DNA from: G020354785 sp964534745
GTDB lineage: Bacteria; Bacteroidota; Bacteroidia; Bacteroidales; UBA10428
Length of the DNA: 43,972 nt
NCBI GenBank assembly: GCA_964534745.1
Contig: CAZHQW010000023.1
Span: forward strand, 1 to 43,972
Direction: 5' to 3'
Shown here: piece after piece, positions 6,458 through 14,724 of the stretch
Numbering within the stretch: position 1 is the first letter of the stretch
Layout of the letters: each line of letters starts with the position of its first letter
Made by a program: the position numbers and the translations under genes
The notes under the pieces: generated by a model
The model's input: only the letters and a program-made list of their open reading frames with translations
Databases searched by the model: none
What the model was told of the DNA's origin: nothing

Positions 6458-9268
6458 ATGAAAACCTGTGTAGATTTAATCCTGTTCAATATACTGTTTG
6501 TGGTGGTAATTTCTTCTTTTTCATGCAAAAAAGAAGAAGAAAAGACCATGATGGTAAGAAATGATAGTATCTCAGATGTTTCATATAGAACTGCCAAAGC
6601 AACCGCAACAATAATAGACCCGGGCGAAGGTATTGAAAAGTACGGACATTGCTGGTCTACTAATGCTGAATCAATAACTATAGATACTGAAAATAAAACT
6701 GAAAACGGAGCTGTTAATACTCCCGGATCATACAGTAGTATTCTAACTAACCTTTCACCAGGCGAGAGTTATTATGTCAGGGCATATGTATTGAATGGTA
6801 AAGTAGTTGTTTATGGTAACGATATTATGCCATTCACCACTTTGTCAATGGATAAGCCGGTTGTAACCACCGGAACAGTTACAAATATTACAGCATCCAG
6901 TGCAAAAGTCAGTGCCAATCTGGATAGCATTGGAGCAGGTGCATTATTAGTAATTCAACATGGGCATTGCTGGTCAAGTGGTACTTTAACACCAACAATT
7001 GAAAATGATTATTTATCTGCTCTTGGTTCAAGAGATACAACAGGTAGTTATGAAAGTGAACTTGTTGGCCTCTCAGCTGGTACTCTTTATTATGTCAGGG
7101 CTTATGCAACAAATGAAGCCGAAACAGCTTACGGAGAAACTTTAAGTTTTTCTACAGATCAATCGAGCAGCATGCCAACAGTTATTACAGCAGATATAAG
7201 TTCTGTAACCGCAACATCGGCAGAGAGTGGAGGTGATGTCACATCAGATGGAGGTGTAACAGTAACAGCTTGTGGAGTTTGCTGGAGTACTTCTAAAAAT
7301 CCCACCCTTTCAGATAGTTATACAACTGATGGCAGCGATACAGGATCATTTACAAGTAATATTACAGGATTATCCCCTAACACTACTTATTATGTCAGGG
7401 CATATGCTACAAACAATACAGGTACTGCTTATGGAAATCAAGTTAGCTTTACTACAAGTATTGATTTACCAACAGTAATTACAACCTCCATAAGTTCAAT
7501 AACAGAAATTTCTGCTCAAAGTGGAGGAACCGTTACATCCGATGGAGGAGCATCAGTAATAGCTTATGGAGTTTGCTGGAGCACTTCTGTAAGTCCCACC
7601 CTTTCAGACAATTACACAACTGATGGCAGTGGAACAGGACAATTCATTAGTTACCTTACCGGACTTTCACCAGGAACAACTTATTATGTAAGGGCTTATG
7701 CGACAAACAATGCAGGTACTGCTTATGGGGAAGCTTATAATTTTGAAACAGATCAATCATATAGCAAGCCAACAGTTATTACAGCAGCCATAAGTTCTAT
7801 TACCTCAATATCAGCAGAAAGCGGAGGTAATGTCACATCAGACGGAGGTGCAACAGTAACAGCTTATGGAATATGCTGGAGTACCTCTGAAAATCCCACC
7901 CTTTCAGATAGTTACACAACTGATGGCAGCGGTACAGGACAATTTATCAGTATCCTTGATGGATTATCTCCTAACACTACTTATTATATAAGAGCATATG
8001 CAATAAACAGTGCAGGTATAGCTTATGGAAATGAACTGGTTCTTACAACAAATATAATAAGCTGGCAAAAGTCACTTGGAGGAAGTAGTAGTGAGTATGC
8101 CTATTCCATTCAGCAAACAACCGACGGAGGTTATATTATTGCAGGATTTTCTGGTTCTAATGACGGTGATGTTACGGGAAATCAAGGTTTTTTAGACTAT
8201 TGGATAGTGAAATTAACTTCAACAGGGGATATTGACTGGCAAAAGTCACTTGGAGGAAATAGTGATGATAGGGCAAATTCCATTCAGCAAACCACTGACG
8301 GAGGTTATATTATTGCAGGATATTCTGGTTCTAATGACGGTGATGTTACGGGGAATCATGGAATGAATGACTGTTGGATAGTGAAATTAACTTCCGAAGG
8401 GGTAATTGACTGGCAAAAGTCACTTGGAGGAAGTAATAAAGATCAAGCAAATTCTATTCAGCAAACAACTGACGGAGGTTATATTATTGCAGGATTTTCT
8501 GGTTCTAATGACGGTGATGTTACGGGAAATCACGGAAGTTATGACTATTGGGTAGTGAAATTAACCTCAACAGGGGACATCGAATGGGAAAAATCACTTG
8601 GAGGAAGTGATATTGATCAAGCAAATTCTATTCAGCAAACAACTGACGGAAGTTATATTATTGCAGGATTTTCTTATTCTAATGACGGTGATGTTTCGGG
8701 AAATCATGGAGGGGCTGACTACTGGATAGTAAAGTTGACTTCAACAGGGGATATTGACTGGCAAATGTCACTTGGAGGAAGTGGTAATGATTTGGCCAAG
8801 TCCGTTCAGAAAACCGTAACTTCAGGAAATTATATAATAGCAGGATATTCTAATTCTAATGACGGTGATGTTTCGGGGAATCATGGAGAACGGGATTATT
8901 GGATAGTGTTATTAATTTCAGAAACAACAATTTACTGGCAAAAGTCACTTGGAGGAAGTGGTAATGATTTTGCTCAGGCAATTCAGCAAACAACTGAAGG
9001 AGGTTTTATTATTGCAGGATATTCTGATTCTAATGATGGTGACATTTCGGGAAATAATGGAGATGAGGACGCTTGGATAGTAAAATTAACTATACAAAGT
9101 GAAATGGAGTGGCAAAAGTCACTTGGAGGATTATATCCTGACGGGGCCTATTCTATTCAGCAAACCACTGACGGCGGTTATATAATAGCAGGATATTCTA
9201 ATTCTAATGATGGTGATGTTTCGGGAAATCATGGAGTATATGACTGTTGGGTATTGAAAATATATTAA
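6458..9268 (+). CDS. large repeat lipoprotein: five Fn3-like repeats plus seven 58-aa propeller-like repeats
   Basis: The frame extends further upstream, but ATG 6458 is chosen because it begins a good lipoprotein signal (hydrophobic stretch, SSFSC lipobox, then KKEEE), giving 936 residues. The first half has five repeats of about 95-100 residues with HCWST or VCWST, a GLSPGTTYYVRAYATN strand and YGN..SFTT. This is a fibronectin-III-like fold common in Bacteroidota surface proteins. The second half has seven near-identical repeats of the pattern WQKSLGGS, SIQQTTDGGYIIAG, SNDGDVSGNHG, DYWIVKLT, with period 58 residues (59 once). Seven W-containing units of this size would suit a seven-bladed beta-propeller. 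There is no T9SS C-terminal domain; the protein ends directly after the last repeat. It is probably a surface adhesin or glycan- or protein-binding lipoprotein; the ligand is unknown. Confidence 0.88.
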   Translation: MKTCVDLILFNILFVVVISSFSCKKEEEKTMMVRNDSISDVSYRTAKATATIIDPGEGIEKYGHCWSTNAESITIDTENKTENGAVNTPGSYSSILTNLSPGESYYVRAYVLNGKVVVYGNDIMPFTTLSMDKPVVTTGTVTNITASSAKVSANLDSIGAGALLVIQHGHCWSSGTLTPTIENDYLSALGSRDTTGSYESELVGLSAGTLYYVRAYATNEAETAYGETLSFSTDQSSSMPTVITADISSVTATSAESGGDVTSDGGVTVTACGVCWSTSKNPTLSDSYTTDGSDTGSFTSNITGLSPNTTYYVRAYATNNTGTAYGNQVSFTTSIDLPTVITTSISSITEISAQSGGTVTSDGGASVIAYGVCWSTSVSPTLSDNYTTDGSGTGQFISYLTGLSPGTTYYVRAYATNNAGTAYGEAYNFETDQSYSKPTVITAAISSITSISAESGGNVTSDGGATVTAYGICWSTSENPTLSDSYTTDGSGTGQFISILDGLSPNTTYYIRAYAINSAGIAYGNELVLTTNIISWQKSLGGSSSEYAYSIQQTTDGGYIIAGFSGSNDGDVTGNQGFLDYWIVKLTSTGDIDWQKSLGGNSDDRANSIQQTTDGGYIIAGYSGSNDGDVTGNHGMNDCWIVKLTSEGVIDWQKSLGGSNKDQANSIQQTTDGGYIIAGFSGSNDGDVTGNHGSYDYWVVKLTSTGDIEWEKSLGGSDIDQANSIQQTTDGSYIIAGFSYSNDGDVSGNHGGADYWIVKLTSTGDIDWQMSLGGSGNDLAKSVQKTVTSGNYIIAGYSNSNDGDVSGNHGERDYWIVLLISETTIYWQKSLGGSGNDFAQAIQQTTEGGFIIAGYSDSNDGDISGNNGDEDAWIVKLTIQSEMEWQKSLGGLYPDGAYSIQQTTDGGYIIAGYSNSNDGDVSGNHGVYDCWVLKIY
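7175..8055 (+). repeat. three tandem ~294-300 bp coding repeats (Fn3-like)
   Basis: Repeat units begin at 7175, 7469 and 7769, each with PTVIT. They have spacings of 294 and 300 bp and high DNA similarity over CTTTCAGA and TGATGGCAG segments. Two more divergent units precede them (about 6540-7170). The unequal divergence suggests the last three arose by recent duplication. Confidence 0.8.
8063..9268 (+). repeat. seven tandem 174-bp coding repeats
   Basis: The TGG of each WQKSLGG-type unit falls at 8063, 8237, 8411, 8585, 8759, 8936 and 9110: spacing 174 bp five times and 177 bp once. Much of each unit is identical at DNA level, including silent positions, which points to recent duplication or gene conversion. 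The repeats stay in frame throughout. Confidence 0.93.
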
Positions 9269-9537
9269 ATTAAGGCTTAAGCGGGGAAATTATTAAATGA
9301 TAATCATTTACTGCAAAAAATTGCAGCTACCTTGTTACTCAAATCACTCAACCTTCTCCCATCTCATTAATATACAAATGTTTACAGTTGAACTTATCTT
9401 TATAGTATTGGAAATCCAGTCATTTTTATTTTGAGATGGCCAGCGATAATTCCTGCTGTTTTGTAATTTAGTGTTTTACACGAATTGACAGGATCTCTGC
9501 GGTATTTACAAAAACCATTGCCACAAACTGACCCTCT

Positions 9538-10374
9538 ATGGTTACGTACACACATAAAGAGTTTAAGTCAATATTGAACAGGAGAAAGTTTATTGATAAC
9601 TGGTTCTGGGACAGGTACGGCATTAACGGATACAATGGATGTGAGCACAGCTGCATTTATTGTGATTCGCGCAGCGCAAAGTATTACCTGCCAGCGGACT
9701 TTCAAAATGACATCATAGTAAAAAAAGACGTGCGGGAAATGCTTGAACGGCGCATTTCCCATGCACGCTCATTGCTGCCCGACATAGTAGGAATGTCGGG
9801 AGCATCTGATCCTTACCACCCTGCCGAAGCAAAATTTAAAAATACCCTCCAGTGTCTCGAAGTGCTAGAAAAATACAAGTTCCCTGTCCATATAATTACC
9901 AAATCAAACCTTGCACTTAGAGACCTTCAGATACTGGAAGAAATAGGCAGAAATAACTGGTGCTGTGTATCTGTAACAATTACAACCACAAATCCAGCGG
10001 TAGCAAAATTTCTTGAACCCCGGGTATTAACTCCTGCTGATAGATTTGATATGATTAATACCATTAAAAGCAAGACAAAGCATATACAGGCAGGGGTGCT
10101 CCTTATACCTGTAATTCCCTTCCTGTGCGATTCGGATGCAGATCTGGAAAATATGGTAAGGGCCTCCGGTGAATCGGGGTGTGATTATATTCTTTTCGGA
10201 AGTGCAATGACCATGAGAGATAACCAGGCCCTATGGTTTCTCAGGCACTTAAAAAGCAGATACCCCGGGCTGGTTAAAAAATATGAAGAATTATACCAGT
10301 TTAAATATAATCCTGACATTTATAATGGTACCTATGGTGCCCTGAACAGTTACAATGTAATGATAAATCAATAA
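9538..10374 (+). CDS. SPL-family radical SAM protein
   Basis: A 278-residue protein with the radical-SAM cluster motif CEHSCIYCD (Cys35, Cys39, Cys42) close to the N-terminus, followed by MSGASDPYHPAE and HIITKSNLALRD. These resemble the spore-photoproduct-lyase-like group found widely outside spore formers. The [4Fe-4S] cluster and SAM would generate a 5'-deoxyadenosyl radical; the substrate of the non-spore branch is not known to me. The TIM-barrel length is complete. It is followed 9 bp later by an L,D-transpeptidase gene, so the two are probably co-transcribed, although no functional link is obvious. The upstream 269-bp spacer contains only short palindromes (9295-9309; 9311-9326). Confidence 0.85.
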   Translation: MVTYTHKEFKSILNRRKFIDNWFWDRYGINGYNGCEHSCIYCDSRSAKYYLPADFQNDIIVKKDVREMLERRISHARSLLPDIVGMSGASDPYHPAEAKFKNTLQCLEVLEKYKFPVHIITKSNLALRDLQILEEIGRNNWCCVSVTITTTNPAVAKFLEPRVLTPADRFDMINTIKSKTKHIQAGVLLIPVIPFLCDSDADLENMVRASGESGCDYILFGSAMTMRDNQALWFLRHLKSRYPGLVKKYEELYQFKYNPDIYNGTYGALNSYNVMINQ

Positions 10375-10383
10375 GATAAAATA

Positions 10384-10950
10384 ATGAGACTTCTAATGAA
10401 ACTTATGATTCTTATCCTTTTCGCCGTTTCGTGCAAAGGTGAAGAATCTGATAATATCAATTATAAATATTCCCTCACGGAACTGATCGATTCCTTAAAT
10501 GTTGATACGGCCGGACTTGTAATACTGATTGATAAGTCCGATTACAGGTTATCAGTATTATACGATACTTTAATACTAAAAGAATATCCCGTAGTATTCG
10601 GAGGTAATCCGGTTGATGATAAGCTGCAGCAGGGAGACCAGTGTACACCGGAAGGAACTTTTAAGGTTATTACAAAATATCCGCATAAGGAATGGTCAAA
10701 GTTTATCTGGATTAATTATCCCAATGAGGAATCACACAGAAAACATGAGGCAGCGAAGAGAGAGGGAAAAATACCTGCCGATGCAAAAATCGGCGGAGAA
10801 ATTGGTATTCACGGGATACCCAATGGTATGGATATTTTAATAGACCTGAAATTCAACTGGACACTCGGTTGCGTCTCCCTTAAAAACAAGGATATAAATG
10901 AGATTTACCCGTTTATCTCAAAAGCCACAAAGGTTAAAATACAAAAGTAA
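10384..10950 (+). CDS. L,D-transpeptidase (YkuD domain) lipoprotein
   Basis: A 188-residue protein with a lipoprotein signal (lipobox FAVSC, Cys17) and a YkuD catalytic domain over most of the rest. The active-site pattern is visible as GIHGIP (His143) followed by NWTLGCVSL with the nucleophile Cys163. The usual form is HG..[ST]xGC, so Leu in the TLGC turn is a modest variant. TPEGTFKVITKYP is also typical. Members make 3-3 peptidoglycan crosslinks or attach proteins to peptidoglycan in the periplasm. It follows the radical SAM gene by 9 bp. An intervening hydrophilic insert (about residues 105-135) is common in the small LdtA-like Bacteroidota forms. Confidence 0.9.
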   Translation: MRLLMKLMILILFAVSCKGEESDNINYKYSLTELIDSLNVDTAGLVILIDKSDYRLSVLYDTLILKEYPVVFGGNPVDDKLQQGDQCTPEGTFKVITKYPHKEWSKFIWINYPNEESHRKHEAAKREGKIPADAKIGGEIGIHGIPNGMDILIDLKFNWTLGCVSLKNKDINEIYPFISKATKVKIQK

Positions 10951-11130
10951 CACACCTAATCTGTGATACACTTTCCCATAATAATTATAAATGTTTAATC
11001 AATAAGCTCAAATTTCTTATATTGTAATCGTACTTCAAATCCTTTTAGTATATTTATCGCGCTAATAGAAAATTAATCATAAGTCCCTTTTGCTTTTTTA
11101 CCGGTGGAACAAATCTAAATACAAAGTTAT

Positions 11131-11823
11131 ATGAAAACTATTGGCTTAATTGGCGGTACAGGCTATCTTTCAACAATTGAATATTATAAAATCATTAACG
11201 AGACCGTTCATAAAAAACTCGGAAACCTCAATTTTGCAAAGTGTATTCTATATTCTTTAAACTATGGAGATATTGATGCCCTGAACCAGAAGGATGATAT
11301 GAAAGGGGTCTATAATCTCTTGCTGGATGCTGCCACAAAAATTACAGAAAGCGGAGCCGAGTGTATTGTATTATGCGCCAATACCCTGCATTATTTTGCT
11401 GATGAGCTGCAGGATAATATAAAAGTACCACTAATAAATATCGCTGCCGAAGCAGCAGCATATGTTAAAAGGAAGCAGCTGTCAACAGTCGGATTGTTAG
11501 GTACAAAGCAAACAATGGAACAGGATTTTTACAAATCTAAATTAAATGAAAAGGGGATTGAAGTTCTTGTGCCTGATGCAGCAGCAAGGGAATTCATTAA
11601 TAATACAATAATAAATGAACTTCTGGCAGGGAAGTTCAGGAATAAATCCAAGGAAGAATTTGTTGATATAATAAAGAGGCTTGAAAGATTCGGGGCAGAA
11701 GGTATTATTATGGGATGTACCGAAATTCCTTTGCTTATTGGCCAGGAAGATACAGATATACCGCTATTTAATACTCTGATTATACATGCGCAGGCAGCCG
11801 TTAATTTTGCCCTTAGCGATTAA
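11131..11823 (+). CDS. aspartate/glutamate racemase family protein
   Basis: A 230-residue cytoplasmic enzyme of the PLP-independent Asp/Glu racemase family. It starts IGLIGGTGYLST, and the two catalytic cysteines are visible in LCANTLH (about residue 88) and MGCTEIPLL (about residue 195). Both are present, so a two-base racemase is plausible. Length and the GLLGTKQTME segment in the middle match the YgeA/RacX-type broad amino-acid racemases. The likely product is a D-amino acid for the cell wall or signalling. It is a single gene, converging on the caspase gene with 20 bp between. Confidence 0.88.
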   Translation: MKTIGLIGGTGYLSTIEYYKIINETVHKKLGNLNFAKCILYSLNYGDIDALNQKDDMKGVYNLLLDAATKITESGAECIVLCANTLHYFADELQDNIKVPLINIAAEAAAYVKRKQLSTVGLLGTKQTMEQDFYKSKLNEKGIEVLVPDAAAREFINNTIINELLAGKFRNKSKEEFVDIIKRLERFGAEGIIMGCTEIPLLIGQEDTDIPLFNTLIIHAQAAVNFALSD

Positions 11824-11843
11824 TTAGCGCAGTTCCCGGCTCC

Positions 11844-13007
11844 CTATCTTTTAATGAATATAAAATCCCCCCCCTCGTCGCCTGTATTCTGGATTGTACC
11901 GTACTGCGGTACATTGGGACTGTTATTAAGTACTGCTGCCCTGAAGCTGGTAAAAAGTTCTTCTGTGGAAAGATATTTTTCCTCGTTCTGCTGAAGCCTT
12001 TTTAAAAGAAACTCAACAAAAACACTCTTGTCAGGTACCTCTTCGAGGGTGCCGCTTGTCATTGCCTTACGGCTGGGCAGATCATATAACTTGTTTATAG
12101 CTATAGGGGCATCACTGAATGCCCTTCTTGTCTTGAAAATAGAACCTCCAAAACATGCATCGGTAATCAGTAGTGTATGCCTGGAATTGATATCGTCAAT
12201 ATATCCCTGCATAGTAGTATTTCGCAACCAGTTGGCAGTGTTCGACTGCTGAGCATCGGCCGGCAGCCAGTAGCCTGTTTCCTTTTGCCTGTCCCAGTAA
12301 CCATGGCCGGCATAGAATATTAACAGGTTATCATCAGGCGTTACAATCTGGCTAAGCTCATCCAGGGCAATTATTATTTCATTTCTTTTAACATTTTTAA
12401 GAAACTTGATATTCTGCTGGTCAAACGTATACTGTGCTACCAGGGTATTATATAACTTCTGTGCATCAAGCATGGGCTGGTCCAGATCATTTATCACATA
12501 ATCATCATATTCATTTATAGCAATAATAAGGGCATAGTATTTCCCGACAATATCAAGTGACTCGGTTTTCTTTGATGCAAAAGACTGGGTTGTTGAGGGA
12601 GTAGTGGAAATACGTTCAATATTATAGGTTATCGATGATTTGTTTTGCCTGCCGTCCGTAGCTTCTATTGTTAAGTCATTATTGCCGACAACAAGCAATA
12701 CCGTGCTCCGGAAACTTCCATCCTGGCTAACGAAAGCTTCAATACCGTTAACCAGCACTTCAAAAATACCTTTGCTGGTTTCTACCTTCCCTATTATATC
12801 TATTTGCTTGGTATAAACCTGGTTCCTTACACCTTTATACAGGGTTGGGGAAATAATATTAATTACCGGCCCCTGGGCAATAGATTTGTCAACAGGCTTG
12901 GGTTTGGCAATATTTATGTATCCCGGCCTGCTTTCACCGCTTATCTGTGCGCTGATTATGGCACTAATAAAAACAGAAAAGATTATAACATTTACCAGCC
13001 TCAACAT
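11844..13007 (-). CDS. secreted caspase-like peptidase (C14) with N-terminal Ig-like domain
   Basis: A 387-residue exported protein. Residues 1-20 are a signal peptide (FISAIISAQ). About 45-132 form a small beta domain (NIISPTLYKGV, VEVLVNG-type strands, DGSFRSTV, DLTIEATD) of the Ig-like kind. Then comes a caspase/metacaspase fold starting YYALIIAINEYDDY at about 158. The catalytic dyad is intact: His235 in FYAGHG and Cys285 in ITDACFGGS. Family members cleave after basic or acidic residues. It is the last gene of a three-gene minus-strand set after two paralogous exported proteins (61 bp spacing). A run of eight G on the coding strand (11867-11874) lies near the 3' end and could slip, altering only the last residues. 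Confidence 0.9.
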   Translation of the reverse strand: MLRLVNVIIFSVFISAIISAQISGESRPGYINIAKPKPVDKSIAQGPVINIISPTLYKGVRNQVYTKQIDIIGKVETSKGIFEVLVNGIEAFVSQDGSFRSTVLLVVGNNDLTIEATDGRQNKSSITYNIERISTTPSTTQSFASKKTESLDIVGKYYALIIAINEYDDYVINDLDQPMLDAQKLYNTLVAQYTFDQQNIKFLKNVKRNEIIIALDELSQIVTPDDNLLIFYAGHGYWDRQKETGYWLPADAQQSNTANWLRNTTMQGYIDDINSRHTLLITDACFGGSIFKTRRAFSDAPIAINKLYDLPSRKAMTSGTLEEVPDKSVFVEFLLKRLQQNEEKYLSTEELFTSFRAAVLNNSPNVPQYGTIQNTGDEGGDFIFIKR

Positions 13008-13068
13008 TGCATAATTTATTCATTATTTATATGTAAATGTAACAGTTTTTTTATTAATAATCAACTCC

Positions 13069-13839
13069 CTACAAAGTAAAGCCAATACCTGCGAAAGGCA
13101 CAATAATGTCTGTAGCTTCAATTCCCAAAATGATATTAAAATGATTAAAATTAAAAAACAATCCTCCTTCATAAGTAAATCCCAAGTGCTCTGTCCAACC
13201 GTACTGAAATCCATCGTAATAGTCAAAATACTCATAATATTCATCATAATAAGAATAGCCGGCTCCCGAGAACAAAGCAAATCTGAAATTTTCCCTGTTT
13301 ACAATATTCACATTAGGCCCGCCCACGAGAAGATACTTTTCTTCAAAATCTTCATAATATATACCATAGTAAAAACTAACATAAAATCCAATTCTCCCGG
13401 GTCCAAGTATGCCCATACGCCCGCCGAATGGCCAAAAATGTTCCAGAGTCCTTGTATTGATAAAAAAGTCATAATCCCAGAATGTGTGGGATTTCTTTTC
13501 CGCCCTGGCATTGACCTTGAATTTAATCTCTCCCGAAATCTCATTAACATCTGCCAGTACATTCCATGTTACTTCCTTATTATTTCCCGGACTTATATTC
13601 TTGCCAACGTCTCCTAAAACGCTTTTTAAAGGAATATAGGTAAATCCATTATCTAAAGTATAATATACAGATACTGCATATGAATTTTTAGCTCCTGGTT
13701 TATCGTTTAAATCATAATGGATTATTATCTTTTCCCCCTCCTGCGTAAATCTAACATTTTCAACTGTCTGTGAGAATATAAGAATATTGTTGGCAAGCAA
13801 TAAGAATATGGCGCATATTTTAGCTATATAAAATATCAT
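13069..13839 (-). CDS. exported beta-rich protein, paralogue B
   Basis: A 256-residue protein with a signal peptide (about 1-24, FSQ) and two parts. Residues 25-115 are an Ig-like domain with VRFTQEGEKIIIHYDL, YYTLDNG, SVLGDVG and SPGNNKEVTWNVL. This domain recurs in Bacteroidota next to caspase-like and SUMF1-type proteins. The C-terminal 130 residues are alternating, aromatic and Gly-rich, ending in AGIGFTL, as in small outer-membrane beta-barrel proteins. A striking Tyr/Asp-rich stretch (YYDEYYEYFDYYDG) sits in one of the loops. Its neighbour is a full-length paralogue 42 bp upstream, and the caspase gene follows. The function is unknown; I infer an envelope component working with the caspase. 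Confidence 0.75.
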   Translation of the reverse strand: MIFYIAKICAIFLLLANNILIFSQTVENVRFTQEGEKIIIHYDLNDKPGAKNSYAVSVYYTLDNGFTYIPLKSVLGDVGKNISPGNNKEVTWNVLADVNEISGEIKFKVNARAEKKSHTFWDYDFFINTRTLEHFWPFGGRMGILGPGRIGFYVSFYYGIYYEDFEEKYLLVGGPNVNIVNRENFRFALFSGAGYSYYDEYYEYFDYYDGFQYGWTEHLGFTYEGGLFFNFNHFNIILGIEATDIIVPFAGIGFTL

Positions 13840-13881
13840 TAAAGAAATTAAATATTTCTAATCCCCCAAACCTATGCTGTC

Positions 13882-14643
13882 CTACAAAGTAAAGCCAATA
13901 CCTGCGAAAGGTGTGATGATGTCTGTTGATTCCAAGCCTATAGTAATATTAAAATGCTTAAAAGTATAGATCATACCGCCTTCAAAATAATATCCTTGAT
14001 GCTCTATCCATTCTGAATCATAATAACCATAATAGTAATCATAATACTCATCATATTCATCATAATAGTAAATACCAAATCCTGTGAATCCCGATAATCT
14101 GAAGTTTTCTTTATTTACTATATTGATTATTGGTCCGAGTAAATATATATACTTTTCTTCCCAGCTCTCATAATTTATGCCATATAGAAAGCTGGTATAA
14201 AAACCTGCTCTTTTGGGGCCAAGAATACCTATGCGCCCTCCAAAAGGCCACATATCGCCAAGGGTTCTGATACTTACAAACATGTCATAATTCCAGAACG
14301 TGGCAGCTTTCATTTCAGGATTTGCCACAACTTTAAATTTAACCTCACCCGAAAGTTCATTAACATCATTCAATACGTTCCACATAACCTTTTTGTCTCT
14401 GCCCGGACTTACATTTCTGCCTATGTCACCGAAAACACTCTGAAGCGGAGTGTAGGAAATACCATTATCAAGTGTATAATATATTGATACGGTATACAAA
14501 TCCCTGCTTACTGATTTGCCTGCAAGGTCATAGTAAATAATTATCTTTTCACCTTCCTGGTTGAACCTGACATTTTGTATTGATTGCGTAAATGAAGGAA
14601 TATACAGAAGAATAAAAAATATATAAGTGATAATCTTATACAT
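13882..14643 (-). CDS. exported beta-rich protein, paralogue A
   Basis: A 253-residue paralogue of the next gene with the same two-part layout: signal peptide (FTQS), an Ig-like domain with VRFNQEGEKIIIYYDL, SVFGDIG, SPGRDKKVMWNVL, then a barrel-like Gly- and Tyr-rich half ending PFAGIGFTL, identical to its sibling. It also holds a Tyr/Asp run (YYDEYDEYYDYYYG). The two are similar along their whole length, so the pair comes from a tandem duplication. It is the first gene of the caspase set, 81 bp after alaS. No clear terminator is visible in the gap, but a 7-bp stem (14700-14720) is. Confidence 0.75.
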   Translation of the reverse strand: MYKIITYIFFILLYIPSFTQSIQNVRFNQEGEKIIIYYDLAGKSVSRDLYTVSIYYTLDNGISYTPLQSVFGDIGRNVSPGRDKKVMWNVLNDVNELSGEVKFKVVANPEMKAATFWNYDMFVSIRTLGDMWPFGGRIGILGPKRAGFYTSFLYGINYESWEEKYIYLLGPIINIVNKENFRLSGFTGFGIYYYDEYDEYYDYYYGYYDSEWIEHQGYYFEGGMIYTFKHFNITIGLESTDIITPFAGIGFTL

Positions 14644-14724
14644 GTTTATCTGGCATTAATGCCCGCGAACACGGGAAAAGATAAAAGTAATATTTATTTG
14701 GTAAAATATAAATTTTTACCGGTA

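Noticed and set aside
8063..9268. CRISPR-like regular repeats
   Set aside because: The repeats are contiguous, in frame, lack unique spacers and encode a repeating protein domain.
14700..14720. GGTAAAA/TTTTACC hairpin as alaS terminator
   Set aside because: Perfect 7-bp stem but AT-rich and not followed by a T run on the alaS strand; not called as terminator.
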